Source: Siphonodentalium dalli (Eukaryota > Mollusca > Scaphopoda > Gadilida > Siphonodentaliidae). From it: DNA of 64,000 nt. The notes under the pieces were generated by a model. That model did not search any database, was not told where the DNA came from, and worked only from the letters and a program-made list of their open reading frames with translations. Each line of letters begins with the position of its first letter. Positions within the stretch are counted from its first letter, which is position 1. A program made the position numbers and the translations under genes. Positions 43,255 through 56,879 of the stretch are shown piece after piece. The stretch lies in assembly GCA_032622095.1 (NCBI GenBank), contig CP136068.1:122207989-122271988 (forward strand). The letters run 5' to 3'.

Positions 43255-44415
43255 AATAAGTAATATATTTAAGTGACTCAGATGAAAATATCGATACTTA
43301 TATTTGTAAACAAACATTGCAAATGATGTTATTGGGACGAAAAGTCGCAAGACTTGTTCCGTATTATGACGATGCTGATGATGATGATGATGATGAGTAC
43401 ATGGTCAATCCATACTTACGGAATGGATGTATTTTGATTGTCTTATTGAAAGGAATAGCTCTGTCGCCGTTTGGTACATTGTGGGAACCGCAAAGTGGTT
43501 CACACTAAATGAGCTCCAATGACCAAAGGGTTATACCCCTCAATAACACATTCATTTATTATATTTGTATATATTTTTCCTTTTTAATTTCTATAAAATC
43601 AGCTAAAATTGATTATTCTGAAATTTTCCTGCAGTTTGGATAAAAATCCTTTAGTGATTAATGGGTCGTGGACAACTACCTGGCTAGTACTATGCATATG
43701 ATTACTGTATTGAAGTATATGTATACGTGTGTAAGCCGCAGGTGTATATGGATAGTTAGACTGCTGAGAATAGGGTCTTAGTCTGCTAGTATATATACAG
43801 TGGCATGACCGAATATACAGTACAAGTTTATTCAGGTTATAGACTATAACTTATAACATTCATCATTTAAGTTAGCCCAATATTCTACCTGTGAATATCG
43901 ATCGATTATTCTATGGGCGCCCACTTAAAACACGGCCATTTTATCTATACTGCATTTAGTCATCTATGTCAACAAGATGTGACATCGGTTCGTTTTATGG
44001 TGTGTTTTATTTGGACATAAAACGTATGACCCAATTGGCAGTTGACCAATCACCGAACATGATTTAGTGTAACATATACGGGCTATGTGATCATCAGTAA
44101 ATCCAGCAATCCGATTGGTCGGCGCCCACGTGGCTAGTTGCAATTATTTCTCGGTGAACGCGCAACAGCTCATAACTGCAGCCTCATAATTACATCGACA
44201 CGTCATCAGTTTCGGAAAGAAGAACGCGTAATGTTTTGGGCGCATTTGGACTCGCGCAGGATTGACTTAATACATAATCGGGTTTCAATATAAAGAGAAA
44301 TTGTTCCTGTTAACTTTTGCCAAGGGTGCAATGGGATATTTTGGGCTGGTTTTGTCACGATACACTTCGATTTAAATACATTTACAAAAGTGGCTTTTTG
44401 GCTAAATGTATATAA
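43255..44415. other. Non-coding; (GAT)n at 43369-43397
   Basis: A short GATGAT microsatellite lies at 43369-43397. The rest holds no supported feature. Confidence 0.5.
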
Positions 44416-44416
44416 A

Positions 44417-44579
44417 TATAACGATTAACTGCCATGTGGACTGTTTTTATGGAGATGTAACCGTGAGGTAAGTGGTCATAACTTGTATGTAAAACCCTTC
44501 GGGTTTTACACAAGTTATGACCACTTACCTCACGGTTACATCTCCATAAAAACAGTCCACATGACAGTTAATCCTTATA
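44417..44579. repeat. Near-perfect hairpin with ~80-bp arms
   Basis: Arms at 44417-44497 and 44501-44579 differ by two substitutions and a 2-nt bulge around a TTC loop (AAAACCCTTCGGGTTTT). Arm sequence includes GTGGACTGTTTTTATGGAGA and GTGAGGTAAGTGGTCATAAC. It has no coding capacity. It is either a very young foldback element or a hairpin RNA source. Confidence 0.95.
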
Positions 44580-46762
44580 ACAAAAAACATTCCTAGGGCG
44601 TGGCAAAATACGCCCGTGGTAATTCCAACAAAGGGGCATAATTATGATGACAATAGGCGGGCGGAACCCAAATTCGAACTTGACCTGTATATTGGGCTAA
44701 TAAATTCTTAAATATCTTTACAGTATCAAAAGCTATGCACGTTAGATTCGTATTTCAAAACTTAGAAAACAATTACAAGAAAACTAATGTTCTATATATG
44801 TATAGCAATATATTCTATGTTTCTTATATTATTAATAGGTCTATGATCCGACTGCGAACATTCTTGTTCCGACCACTTTACTCATGGATGTCCGATGTTT
44901 CATAGACTATATACATGTATATCTACTGCCGCAAGCAGTACATGGTTGATCCATATAATAAAATGAAGTTAAAGGTACTCAATCCTACTGAATTTCTGGT
45001 TTGACAACCTGATGATCTTAAGAATATGCACCGTTATTGTTTTCAACGTTGTCATTTACGCGGAGTTTGGCTAAACTGAAGGAATCGAAGAAAAGTCATT
45101 GTCTGTATGAAACATCCAAGAACCTATATACGTCAAATATGACAAAAATACGAATGTTCTATCAGTCCATATATTATTTCATTAATGACCACGTTTTTGA
45201 GACATGTGGAAATTATTAATTCCTGGAATTAGGAACCTTGTTTTATGGTTATGTAATCTCAGTGTTATGACTATTTATTTACAAGAACCTTTGGAAATCT
45301 CAGATAAAATATATACCCGCGGATGATACACCAATGTTGACATTCACTTGCTGTGGTCTAAAATTTCAGAATTTGTTTGGAACCAATTGAACAAATTGTA
45401 CCAGTGTGTTGGTGCGGCATCCAATATCTAGAATATATAGTGTGATTCCGTGTAATGTTTAATTCGTTGCGCGGGCGCAGAAATTGAAGCAATTTGAATC
45501 CGTTTTAATTGTAATTTAATGAGATTTAGTCGTGTCTTCTAAGTGAATTGGTATCAAATGTTCATTCGCAATTTAAACTGGAATTATTTGTGACCGAACT
45601 CTCGGTGAAACGAGTTAGTAATTATCGCGTGGGAGTGGTTAGCGAACAAAATGACACCGTGAATGCAGGAGATCCGAAGACGTCATTAATATCCTTGCGC
45701 CAACCACTTAGTAAACCATAACCCATCTCAATGTGAACGCGGGTCATCATTCAATTTATCAAAAAACGGAAGAAATATTATTCGGAACTGTCCCTGTATA
45801 CATTCCTTGTTTTTGCGATCTTTTTCTGAAATTTCAGTTACCTGGCCTCGGCAACTTAAATTACGTCATTTGTCCCAAAAGTGGAAACCATCAGATTCAC
45901 TGAAAACTAATGTAGATATATTAGGCCAAATAAAACATATTATTTGAGTCTCAGACACCGTCGCATTGAAATAAATGGCCCACATTGGACATTTTATTTC
46001 GGTTTCTGATATTATGACAAAAAAAAATAATAATAATAATAAAAAAAATATATATTTTAGTATGTTTTTACCAACATGTCCATACGTATTGAGCATTAAT
46101 GGTAACATATATGAATTCTTAATATCTCTGTGATTGATAGATTGACTATGATGTATATACACATCGTGACATGGAACACTTACTTATCGTAACTCCAGAA
46201 CAATTGAAAGGCCCTGGAGGAAATTTAGGATAAATTGTTATAACGGAAAGGTGTCTATTTATAGACAACAACAGCAATTATTGCGATTAGTCAGGGGCAT
46301 TAGAACATTATTGGTAATCCCTATGTCATACATCTATACCAGTAGCACAATGTAATTTTTATGTCAGATTAAATGAGCGTACATGCGCGCATGCAAAACA
46401 TAAGTTCCCTCTACCTATAACCTGACCATTACTAGATAAGTGAAGCTATCATTATCCATTCTTACGATTTGAAAAAAAAATAAAATGAAGTCCTCCCTCC
46501 CACATTGATTCAGAAATTGTTTTTGTCTCAGACTCAAATAATTTCTTTTGGCCTTACTATACTTCCGAAAGCATATTTCCCAAGATGTGGTTGTTGATTG
46601 AATTAAATCTGCCAGGCGGGTGGGGGTGGCGGGGGTAGATTGCAAGTTTTCCCTGACAGATTTAAGGCTGCATGGATGCGTCGTTAGTGGGTTGCAGCCC
46701 GAAAATTAGTAATTGGGAATGATCAATAAAGCAATGTCTGTTAAACTGAAGACGTATACGTT
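44580..46762. other. No gene recognised
   Basis: Includes an (AAT)n/A-rich tract at 46018-46050. Frames at 45866-46162 and 46415-46645 have no domain. Confidence 0.4.
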
Positions 46763-46763
46763 C

Positions 46764-46915
46764 AATAATATATGTGTATTGACTTTAATCAGGCGTTAAT
46801 TAATAATATATGTGTGTGGACTTTAATCAGGCGTTATTTAATAATATATGTGTGTGGACTTTAATCAGGCGTTAATTAATAATATATGTGTGTGGACTTT
46901 AATCCGGCACTAATT
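46764..46915. repeat. 38-bp tandem repeat, four copies
   Basis: Units start AATAATATATGTGTGTGGAC at 46764, 46802, 46840 and 46878 and contain TTTAATCAGGCGTTA. Confidence 0.95.
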
Positions 46916-47099
46916 GATCACCCGAACATACATGTATTTAGCTTCGAATATGGGCTCTATTTTAGGTCGAGTAAAAATGAAGTACATATGCGCACTGCTG
47001 CAATCACATGCATTTATCCGGTTGGTATGCGGCTTACCAACCTATCCAGATTCCAGTCATACTTGTAATTAAGCATCGAAAGTGGTGCTGCTGGGAATC

Positions 47100-47258
47100 G
47101 GGATATTATGTTTTGAAGCCATCGGGCCCGTATTCACCAACTAGGTTATATATAATCCAGGTACGTGTAATAATTACTGTAATATTATGTTTTGAAGCCA
47201 TCGGGCCCGTATTCACCAACTAGGTTATATATAATCCAGGTACGTGTAATTCTGAGAT
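47100..47258. repeat. 79-bp tandem duplication
   Basis: Two almost identical copies begin TATTATGTTTTGAAGCCATC (47104 and 47183) and contain GGGCCCGTATTCACCAACTA. Confidence 0.95.
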
Positions 47259-47259
47259 A

Positions 47260-49140
47260 GTGCAATTTTTGGGAATTGGGTGGGATTCGAAACCGGCCAT
47301 GACGGCGAACGCACCTTGCTACTCAAAGTCCGACGTCAATACAACACGGCCACCGTTAATTATTCATAGTCTTCTAAATGATTAAGACAAATTGTGTAAT
47401 GTAAACAACATCGATTGCAGTTGGTTCAGCATCGCATTAACTCATTATTTAACTGGCATTTAAGTACCACCTGCGGCACTCTCTCAAACTCTGGAGCTGA
47501 AACGAGGTGTTTATCACTCAACGAATGCACAATCACCCACGTGGGGGCACAATAGGAATATTACTCACATTAGTACTAATGTTAACCTCCCAGGAGATTT
47601 AAATTAACATTTGAACGTACTATCTCACCAGCTCATAATGCCAAATTATCTCTTTTGGGTTCGATTTTCAGCATCATTCTCGAAAAGTGTTATCGTCACG
47701 TTTTCTTTATTAGGGAGTAGAGTTTGTTTTGTGGAAAGTATAGCTATTATCCATCGGTACTAGGATGACATTATACAAACACAATCCAATTTCCTATTAC
47801 ATTTATTGAGTTACATGTTCAATGAGAACTTTACAACCACGAGTCGAAGAAAATGCATTCAATTATCACTGTATATACATTGTTTAAAGCCACATGGCGG
47901 GTTGCGCTCCAATAATGCACCTTATATATACTATTCGCTTTGAATATTTCCCGGTATCGACATAGGTTCAACCACCTTTCTACGGGCATTGTATGTCACA
48001 GAAAGACACATTGAAGTAATACAATATACAACGGTGTTTGGGTCCTAAACATACAACAGCCATGTGTACGTCATGAAACAGAAAAGAGTGTTCCGTGTTA
48101 GTCTATTCCTGATATGGTAGAAATAAAGAGCGTTTCTTTTACTCTGTGCGAAAAGTTGAAAACAGCTGGGAAATGTCGTGACCATGGCAAGTGTTTTTCA
48201 GAGCATATGCAGCCGGTATATCACTATTTCGTGTATAGGTCAACCAATTTATACCTCCTTCCAAATTACGTAGACAAAATTTGAAAGCTGAATGAGCCAC
48301 GTCCGTTTAAAGACATATTATGGACTTGTTCGGGTGCGGGGAACTGATAAGTTAGTAATCGGGCGCAATGCCAACTGGAGGAATGTAACATTCTACTGAC
48401 ATCGCCGAAAATGTGAAGCAAATCTACCATCCCACTCCATAAAAAAAACATCGTTTGAACAACGCTAAATTGTAAATATTTACTACTTGATTCGGGACGC
48501 ATCTATCGGCGATAAACTAACGAAAACTACTTTGCCATCGAGTGTCACTGCAATAAATTAAGATATAAAAATGACTGTGTGTGTTGTCTATTTGGATATA
48601 ATAATTCTAAAAATTACTACATAGAACACGATTATTCTCAAGTTCGATTTGATCACCCTACCGGGGTGTTTCATGTTAATTTAATGTCTCAAACTAAAGT
48701 TGTAGTATCGTTCCATTGTAAAAACAGAAGCATCCATACGAAGAATAAAGATTAACAATACTTTCATGATTATATTGTCCTTGGATTTGACAGCATGTGT
48801 ACTGGCACAAGTGAAGTTGGTTTATTCGAGTTAGACAACTCCTTTAGTTTCACCTGCTACAGCAAGGTATATGCTGATCGTGATTCAACAACTCTGTTAT
48901 ATGTGCGCATTGACAATGAGCAGCCAGGTTTAGCCACACGTATGTGTAACTTGTAACGTGTGTTACCATTGTGTTTCTATGGAGATGCACATGACGGGAA
49001 CAGTCAGAAGAATAACCTATGATGCTAAACCTCCACGTTTATAGATATCAGTCAACGGTTAGACAAACTTGTAAATAATAGTCGGGTGGCGAGAACAAGC
49101 GGGCACAATGTGACCAGCGATACGTTTAATTGGCTTCAAT
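47260..49140. other. No gene recognised
   Basis: Unique-looking sequence with no supported frame, RNA gene or repeat. Confidence 0.4.
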
Positions 49141-49148
49141 TAAGTTAA

Positions 49149-49681
49149 AGACCCACTTAATTTTTGAACCCCCTGATCACATTTATAAAATATATGCCAT
49201 ATTATATACCATTTGAAAGAGGAAGCTCCAAAACATTGTGTTATCAACTTATCCGGTGTAATAAACTGTGAACATGTTGTTTTTGTTGAGTTACTGACGT
49301 GTTTTTTTCATCTAGATTGTAGTTCAAAATGAATTATATTCAATGGAGGTGGAATAACTCTAAATATTAAAGATAGAGTTATTCCACTTCCATTGAAAAT
49401 ACATTTTTAGTTTGAATTCTGGGTGCCAAAAGGGGGGTAAACTTTATATGATTTCAGCTGTTTTCTATCTCTCTATGGGCATCTTCTGAGGCACAGCCGT
49501 TTCAAATGGTGATGAATTATAGTATTTTAATCATATTTTATCTGTATCTGTATCTGTATGTAGTTCGGTGTAGTAGCCTTGATTTGACTGTAGGTGCACC
49601 GTTGGACGACTTAATGTCATAGATTGTTATTAAAACAGCACTATAAAAAAATAATCAGTGACTAGAAAATTAAGTGGGCCT
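49149..49681. mobile_element. TTAA-flanked MITE (AGACCCACTTAATTTT family)
   Basis: TTAA at 49145-49148 and 49682-49685 flanks inverted termini AGACCCACTTAATTTT and AGGCCCACTTAATTTT. An internal hairpin (49322-49422, GAGGTGGAATAACTC ... GAGTTATTCCACTTC) and a (CTGTAT)n run at about 49542 are present. It is non-coding. Confidence 0.8.
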
Positions 49682-49835
49682 TTAAGATCTTTCCGCGTAG
49701 GCAAATCTGCATGCACGGTATTGATATGTCATTCGGTTATCCTAAAATTGGGTTATTCCTCTTTGCTGTAAGTTTCGTATGCTACGCGTTGGATACAAAA
49801 CTGTTTGACCGTGTATGTGTAGGCGAAATGATCAA

Positions 49836-50070
49836 GTGAATCAGGTGACCTCCGTTGGCAATGGCAACACACAATAAAAGTTTAACGTACTGGCTATTAT
49901 CCAGTCAAAGCTAATTGACCATAAACCGGAGACAATCGGTGTCGATATCACGTGAATCGGGTGAACTCCGTTGGCAATGGCAACACACGTTACATGTTGC
50001 ACGTACTGGCTATTATCCAGTCAAAGTGAATTGACCATATATATACCAGCGACAATCGGTGTCAGAAAAC
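49836..50070. repeat. ~115-bp tandem duplication
   Basis: Two copies carry CTCCGTTGGCAATGGCAACA, CGTACTGGCTATTATCCAGT and GACAATCGGTGTC. Confidence 0.92.
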
Positions 50071-50071
50071 C

Positions 50072-51534
50072 CTGGTCGTTATACCCCATTATACAAATAA
50101 ACTCGCTGGTTTTATGGAGAGTGCTGAATGGTGAATACCAATGCAGTTGCTGAATAATGGAATTGTGGAAGGTCATATATACACAGCAATATATCCACGA
50201 GGCATCTAATATAAGTTTCATATAAAACTCGATAAAGCTTCACTCTGATTTTCAAAATAGGCGTACATGGATATAAGAGGAAACGCATTCGAAACTAGAA
50301 TGCACTCAGAGAGATGCCAACGTGCGCAAAAATGTAATAAACAATAATTAAAAAAATTATTTCACTGTATTTTACTTAATTTATTTAATTTAATTTAATG
50401 TTAGAAAAATTACCATTTCTCATTTCATCACAGATAAATGCAAATTACTATATTAATCATTTAAGTAATTCAAACCAATTCCATGTTGTCGAAAGGATGA
50501 GACTTTAATATCGATTACATTTTTTTCAGCGGCATATTTTGATTTTCATTTTCCGATAGTCAAAGTTGACCAAAGGAGCAATTATAAGAAATAATTAATA
50601 CTATTTGTGTAAATATTGATAGCAGCCAATATGCAACAATAAATATCAATAATTAATCAATAATTAATCAATAACGATCATTTTATGTAATAATAAACTC
50701 TTCAAACGGTGTTTGTGTCAACAAATGCGTTTTGTTTTGTGTTAAATCATTCGTCGTATTTGACCCGGAACTCGGCTGAAGGTTAGGCTATTCAGCCTAT
50801 TGCGTCGAATTACGAAATCGCGTTTTGAATGTCTCTCTTTCCCCGCACGATTAAAAGAGGTCTTCGCACGAACCAAAAATGATAAAACTTCCCAATTATA
50901 AGTAAAAATACCCAAATGAAGGAGTCTAGTATGTAGGTCCCGAAGGAGTCTATAGACTCTTTGATGTAGAGTTCTGATGGAGAAAATGTAGGTCGATCTA
51001 TTTTTGTCATAACTCTGACGTATTTTGACCTGAGAGAAAAAATCGAAATCGAGGCTCACTACGAGCATGCCAGTTTTAAATATAGAAACAGGGAATCCCG
51101 ACAAATGGCGATATCGGCGACAAACAAATAATCGAAAACAACACATGAAATAAACATAGCAAAAACGCGGCACAGTAAAAATGTCAGAACGCCACGAGGT
51201 TTTACGTCGTTTTTGGTGACGTCATGGAGTGAAATGGAGTAGGGTGACACCAACCTACGAATCTGTCTGATCGCCATACTGTTGCGCGAGCGCACATAAT
51301 AATAACAAAATCAACTTGATATCTTCATAAACGTTCTGTCCAACTGAAGAGAAGACGAGTCTCCAACCGTGCACACATGGTCAAATATGGTCGGATATCG
51401 TGTGCAGATACTCACTTCTGTGCAGTGAGCGGTCCCATACAAAGTCCCCCTTTTTCAAGTTCCTAACGTTCTCCACCCTTATGATGTGAATGCTAATTTT
51501 AGGAAAATTATTCACCCATTATACATGGCTCGAA
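50072..51534. other. No gene recognised
   Basis: AT-rich 50330-50700 with TTAATTTA and AATAATTAATC words. A 143-codon minus frame (50742-51173) has no recognisable domain, and I treat it as chance. Confidence 0.4.
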
Positions 51535-51535
51535 C

Positions 51536-52045
51536 TCACACTATCACGGTAGGGAATCATGTGGTTTCGAGTTGATGAGTACCACGCATTCAAAATGGCC
51601 GAGCCGATCGCAAACGCGACCAGAAACGAGGAAAAAGGCAACAATCTAGGATAATAATATATTATATAGTATTTTGGCTTCTACGAGCATATGCTGTACT
51701 AGTTTTCAAACAAGATGATACCTCATTTGTGTCACAGTTGTTTGCTCTAACATTCTGATAGATCCTATAGATGCATGGACTGGTGTATTCCACGATCCTC
51801 CGACTGCCAACTTTTGTCAGAATGTTGTAGAAAACTACTGAGTATTTCCGAACAAATAAGCTAACAACTGGTTTTTATAATAAACTAGCATATGCTCATA
51901 GCAGTCAAAATGCTATGTTTTGTGTTAGTTCCTGATATATCATGTTTGTGTGCGTTTTCGATCGCTTTGGCCAATTTGAATGCGTGATAAATACTCACCA
52001 GCCTCGAAACCACGTGATTCCCCATCGTGACTATAGTCAGTGTAG
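51536..52045. mobile_element. Inverted-repeat element with ~170-bp arms
   Basis: The arms (about 51536-51705 and 51885-52045) share GGGAATCATGTGGTTTCGAG, CACGCATTCAAAATGGCC and GAGCATATGCT-type blocks as inverted copies. It is non-coding and MITE-like. Confidence 0.8.
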
Positions 52046-52049
52046 TTAG

Positions 52050-52890
52050 TGTTGGTGTAGAAATGTCACTGTTCGTCAGGCCGCTGACATATGAGAACAT
52101 CTGAACTGTTCCCAGAAAAAGTGCATTATATCAGCGAAGTCTCAAATAAAAATGCAATCATACTGGCACGTTCTAAGTCGTTTTTCAATGAGCATTCTTG
52201 AAGCATTGGCTCGGTTCAAATTCCATTAATATTCTCGTTTCGTAGAGTAGCTCATTATTCATAGTCGGGGGAATAAACGCTCGCCTAACTCCGTTGCATA
52301 TCTACTGTAGTTCTAATGACCCGTCGGCGAGTTTCGTGCGACGTTGATTATCCTGTTATTGAACGATCGTCTCGCTAATGATACAGATTGCTCTTCTTCA
52401 ATTTTATTCCGGCCGCCATTCTAATCTGGCATAAAATAAAATCAGTTTTTGCGTACGTTCTAAAACTCTTTTAAAAATTAAAATAAACCGCTCCATGAAC
52501 CTGCTTCCAATTCCAAATTCATGTCACGAGAACGAGGAACAAGTCTGCGATAATTATAATTATTATAACATTTAGCCTTTTCTTTAAGATGATTCAGACA
52601 TTCCCCCCTTTCTCATGTCATCCATACATTTATTCCACACCCATTGACGTGAGTGTCATGTATTCAACGGAATCTCAGCCATTGAATACATATTAGTGTA
52701 TACCTCTAGTGGAATACAAGCCGGAACTATTCTTGTTGACGTTGTCGCCAAGAGAGATGACGTACATTACGTCGATCATCCGATTCCGGTGATCCCCCCA
52801 TAATTACTGGTTATTTGTCAGACTTAAATCACAATAAAGGTAGCTATAGTAACAATGGATGTGACATTCATGGATTGAAATTATTTGACT
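52050..52890. other. No gene; one dispersed repeat word
   Basis: About 45 bp at 52150-52190 (AATGCAATCATACTGGCACG ...) recurs directly at 59876-59912. Nothing else is supported. Confidence 0.45.
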
Positions 52891-52894
52891 GAAC

Positions 52895-53072
52895 GGTGTA
52901 GAATAAATACAGAACACAACGAATATTTTATCGAACTCGTTGCGGACGGCGCATAGTTATATTTCGCTCGAGCTACGCTCTCGCGAAATATATCCTTGCC
53001 CCATCCGCAACTCATTCGAGAAAAGAGTCTCGATTAAGATGCGCGTTGTGTTCTGTCTATTTATGTAACACC
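52895..53072. mobile_element. Hairpin MITE (AATAAATA-GAAC family)
   Basis: The termini GGTGTAGAATAAATACAGAA and the complement of GGTGTTACATAAATAGACAG-AA pair inwards through CACAACG, CGAACTCGTTGCGGA and ATATTTCGC blocks around CGAGCTACGCTCTCG. Confidence 0.8.
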
Positions 53073-53074
53073 TT

Positions 53075-53800
53075 CATCATGTATATACTATATAAGTTAA
53101 CGCTCGCTATATTTACGACAAAATTCAATTCGACAACCTATAATCTCTGACATTTTGTTAACTGCACGATGTCGACCGGGAATAAACGATGTGAAATAAC
53201 ACGCAAACATTTGTGAAATATACACGTCATTTATGCTTTCAATATCGGCATGTTCACGAAGTGACACCGTATATATAAGCCGACGACATTGCAAACACCA
53301 CGGCATCGGATATTATCACATAATTCGAGCATTTTCGGAAAATTTCGGCACCTCCCGTTGACGACCTTTATATCACCACCGCGAGTCTTATTTTATTTAC
53401 AAATTCCCAACCATTATCTAAATTTATTACATGATCGTTCCCTTGTTCCATTCAATAAACCCATTCTATAAATTGTGACATTAAAAGTTCATTTAATAAC
53501 AGGAAATAGTGCCATGTGACCTTTGACTTCCGGTTTGTCGTCTTTTTACATTCCGTTCGCTACGTTTCAAAATACTATGGCTTCCAATATTTTTCCAACA
53601 AACTATGATGAATGAAGAGTTTGAAAAGCTATGTCATTAAATATACGCTATTAAATACGCCAAAGAGTCTTTATTTATCTGGGACTATTTCTTTACGCGG
53701 GCAAACAATGCATAGTTACGTGAAACGCCATGACATGCCTTTTAGAAGCCGATGTTAGTTTCGCGTCCCATTTGTCGATTTAAGTATGTTTTGTCAAGGT
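53075..53800. other. No gene recognised
   Basis: No supported feature. Confidence 0.35.
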
Positions 53801-53805
53801 TTTGG

Positions 53806-53955
53806 ATCATGTAATAAATAGAATCTACAACTCGTCCGCAGTTTATAGCGGAATTTACAAAGGCTCGGTCCAGACCTAATTTACTGGACTCGTTTTGTAA
53901 TTTCCGCTATGAACTGGGGACTCGTTGTAGATCCTCTATAAATTATATTCTTCCA
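53806..53955. mobile_element. Hairpin MITE (AATAAATAGA family)
   Basis: ATGTAATAAATAGAATCTAC, then AACTCGTCCGCAGTTTATAG and CGGAATTTACAAA, pair with the complementary right half ending GTAGATCCTCTATAAATTAT. Confidence 0.8.
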
Positions 53956-53959
53956 CTTT

Positions 53960-54708
53960 GGCTGATAATCTGTAAAGGCACTGTGCCGACTCTGGCCGCC
54001 ATTCTAATATGGCTATAAGTTTCCACCATCTAGCGTGGCAGGTACTGGGTGCCGTGTACCCTGGTTGTTCGACTGCTATCGAGACACCCCCTTGTCTTTA
54101 AGCGGCTAAACCAATGGTAAACACCAAACACAATTTTCTTCAATGCACTCGGAAGTTGACTGAACACGAATTTGAATATAGTTTGGAATTTAAGAAATTT
54201 GAGTTTCGACAGTGGAGACATCTTCCGTGAAAACTTCTGAGACCGACGAAAAGGTGGCCGAACAAGTCCACTCGATCGCAGCGGCACAGAGACGAGGCGA
54301 CAAGGGGTTTAAGGGGGTGTGTCTAATTTTTCAACAGTTTGAAATGTCATGGCCTCAAAACATTAGTTGGAAATTTTACAAAACATGTAACTTGAAGTAG
54401 TTCTAATTGTTTGATTTTCCAACAAGTAATTAGTGGCCAATTTGTTGTTTTTAGACCAACAGTAGCATATATTTCTACTTTTGTTGGAAACTTTGGTCTC
54501 AAATTGCCATCAGTTGGAAATTTTCCAACCTTAAAAGGGAGCTAGGATTGAAATTTTCAGTTGGAAAGTTTGAGGTACCAGTTCCAGCACAAGGGGTGAC
54601 CATTTAGCCACGTCCATGTAGTGCATGGCAATATGAAAAAAGTTGACTCTGGCTATAACAATCCGATTCATGGAATGACTCTCTTCTGTGTCATCTATTT
54701 GGATCGAC
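53960..54708. other. No gene recognised
   Basis: TTGGAAA-type words repeat several times between 54360 and 54560 (GTTGGAAATTTT, AGTTGGAAAGTTT). No gene is supported. Confidence 0.4.
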
Positions 54709-54715
54709 CATTTAA

Positions 54716-54939
54716 CCCATTCTAATGTCAAGACTCATTGACGAGTAGTTAATTCCATTAGGACGTGTGTTGAACTTATTATCTGAACATTTCCCCACTA
54801 AAGGATATGAATCCTTTTGCACTTTCTTTTATCTATCGTCTGATTTTGTTCATGAGCATCCACCCAGTTGAGTAATAGACCATCGAGACAATGTATAATT
54901 TTATGACTGAGTGGGAAAATGAATTTAGTATAGAAAGGG
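54716..54939. mobile_element. TTAA-flanked MITE (CCCTTTCTATAC family), copy 2
   Basis: Intact TTAA lies at both sides (54712-54715 and 54940-54943). The right end TTTAGTATAGAAAGGG is the complement of the family terminus. Its interior shares GTTGAACTTATTATCTGAAC and CATTGACGAGTA with 14427-14659. Confidence 0.85.
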
Positions 54940-55169
54940 TTAATATTGTTCAGTTTTTGAAGGCCGAATTCGGGCATGTCTAGTACTAGTTATGTGGAAT
55001 AGTATACTTAATGCACTGGTCATTCGATAGTCTGTGTGTAGTGTCAGCGTTATGCGATGTGCATGCCCTGTTCACTATTCCAGTGGCTACATGTACCAAT
55101 ATAATTCGATTATTTGTCAATTTAGTTTAGTATAATAGATAGAACGACACAAGTGTGTGAACTGGTTAA

Positions 55170-55818
55170 GGTAGCAGTACACGATTTCACGGGTTGTAGG
55201 GGGTCTCAAAAATAGAAATATAAGTATCTGGGGGGCATAATGGCCAGTGTAGCCTGTGTTAACTGTGTCATTACTGGTTTGAAGGTTTATTTATTTTACA
55301 AAACTGGGAAAGTTCTCAAAAAAGTGAAAAATTTGGATACGCAACAGGGTTTTCGTATTCAGTGAAGGCCAACTCTGTGTTATTGATTACAGGAAAATAG
55401 CCCGATTTCTCTCCCCTGAATTCTGTCATCTGGGCTCGAAAGACTTTTTTTTTCAAATTGATACGATAACTTTTTTTCTATTTCAAATATTTCTCAGCAC
55501 TAGCATAGCTCTATCAGGTGGAAGAATCTTATATACTGACATTCGCTCTATCATGGTCTGTTTTTGGGTTGAAAATGGCCAATTTGAGTAAAAAAAATGG
55601 GTAAAATTGAGCGGTTCGTGTGTGCAAACCAAGGGGCATAACTCAATGACAAATTGTACGAAGAACCAAAAGTACATTTAAATGATTACACCTAAAATTT
55701 CTGTCGAAATTAAAACATGCTTGATGGATATATGCCAAAGATAATGGCTTAGCATTGATTTGAAGTACAGTACCCCCTCCCAGGTTGGCAAAATTGCTGG
55801 AAATCGTGTATTGCTACC
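55170..55818. mobile_element. 650-bp TTAA-flanked MITE, copy 1
   Basis: TTAA at 55166-55169 and 55819-55822. Inverted termini are GGTAGCAGTACACGATTTC and the complement of GGTAGCAATACACGATTTC. The interior is non-coding. It differs from the copy at 57154-57800 at roughly a dozen positions by eye, so both moved recently. Confidence 0.92.
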
Positions 55819-56044
55819 TTAAAGAGACATATCAAATTGGATAAATTAGTGAAAATCTACCGAAACATTTTATCTTTCCTATCTTCGTGTCTGAGTTACT
55901 ATTCACAGTTTCTATTTATGACTGTTCTCGGAGTTAGGTGCATTTGCTTGTAGAGTATTTGTATCAGAGGCTGTAAACATTGATACTATGGATTCCAGCT
56001 TGACAAGTCACTGAATGATCACACCGACAGGGCAAAAAACAAAT

Positions 56045-56870
56045 TCAACGTATGTCTGCTACGGATAAAAAAAACACCCATTCCGGTTCACATTTGGGGG
56101 GGGGGGGGGTTGGTGATGTGATTATATATGCATCAGTTACTCTGTACGATTCGTTTCGAGTGGTGCGGTTTTGTGTAATTACATAAAATTGACATTAATT
56201 TAATGAAACGTGTTGCCACGCAAACATTTCAACAATGGAATTCATTGGATACCTCGTGCGAAAAGCCATATTAATGTTGGTTATTTAGTCTTGGTCGTGT
56301 TTCCGAATGACCGAGTAATGTCAATATGTATATTGGAGAGGGGGGTAAAGTCAGCTACTGAGTTATCACAAACAGCGCGTGAACACCAGCACAATAAAAA
56401 TGGTATATAAGATTCCATAAATAATTAAATAGTGTGATTTCAACTTGACAATTAAGTCATTGAATCGGTGAATGTACACCGACCGGCCAAATAAACATGG
56501 TTCACATTTTGGGGGAGGGGTGATTATATATGCATTAGTTATTCCCTATGATTTGTTTGGAGTTTTGTTGCGTTCTTACATGTTTATGACTGACCACATA
56601 AAAGTGATTTGCATGTAACGAATTGTGTTGCGAAGGGAACATCCCAACAATGGAACTCCTCGGATACCACCTACGAATAGGCGTATTGATTGATATTGGT
56701 TATTCGGTCTTGGTCGTGTTTCCAAATAACCAAATACATTGTCTTAACATATTCAGGGGGGGGGGGGGTGACAAGAACATTGTCTTAACATATGCGGGGG
56801 AGGATTGGGGGGGGGGGGGGGGCTGGCTAGTAAATAACCACAGTGCATATGCTTTGGTCAGCAGAATACA
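56045..56870. repeat. Diverged ~420-bp duplication with G runs
   Basis: Blocks at about 56045-56345 and 56470-56770 share TGATTATATATGCAT-AGTTA, ACA-TTC-AACAATGGAA and GTCTTGGTCGTGTTTCC. G runs of 13-16 lie at 56096-56109, 56756-56768 and 56807-56822. Confidence 0.75.
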
Positions 56871-56879
56871 GATGTAATA

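Noticed and set aside
50742-51173. 143-codon minus-strand frame
   Set aside because: No recognisable domain, no conserved neighbour, ordinary composition; I treat it as chance.
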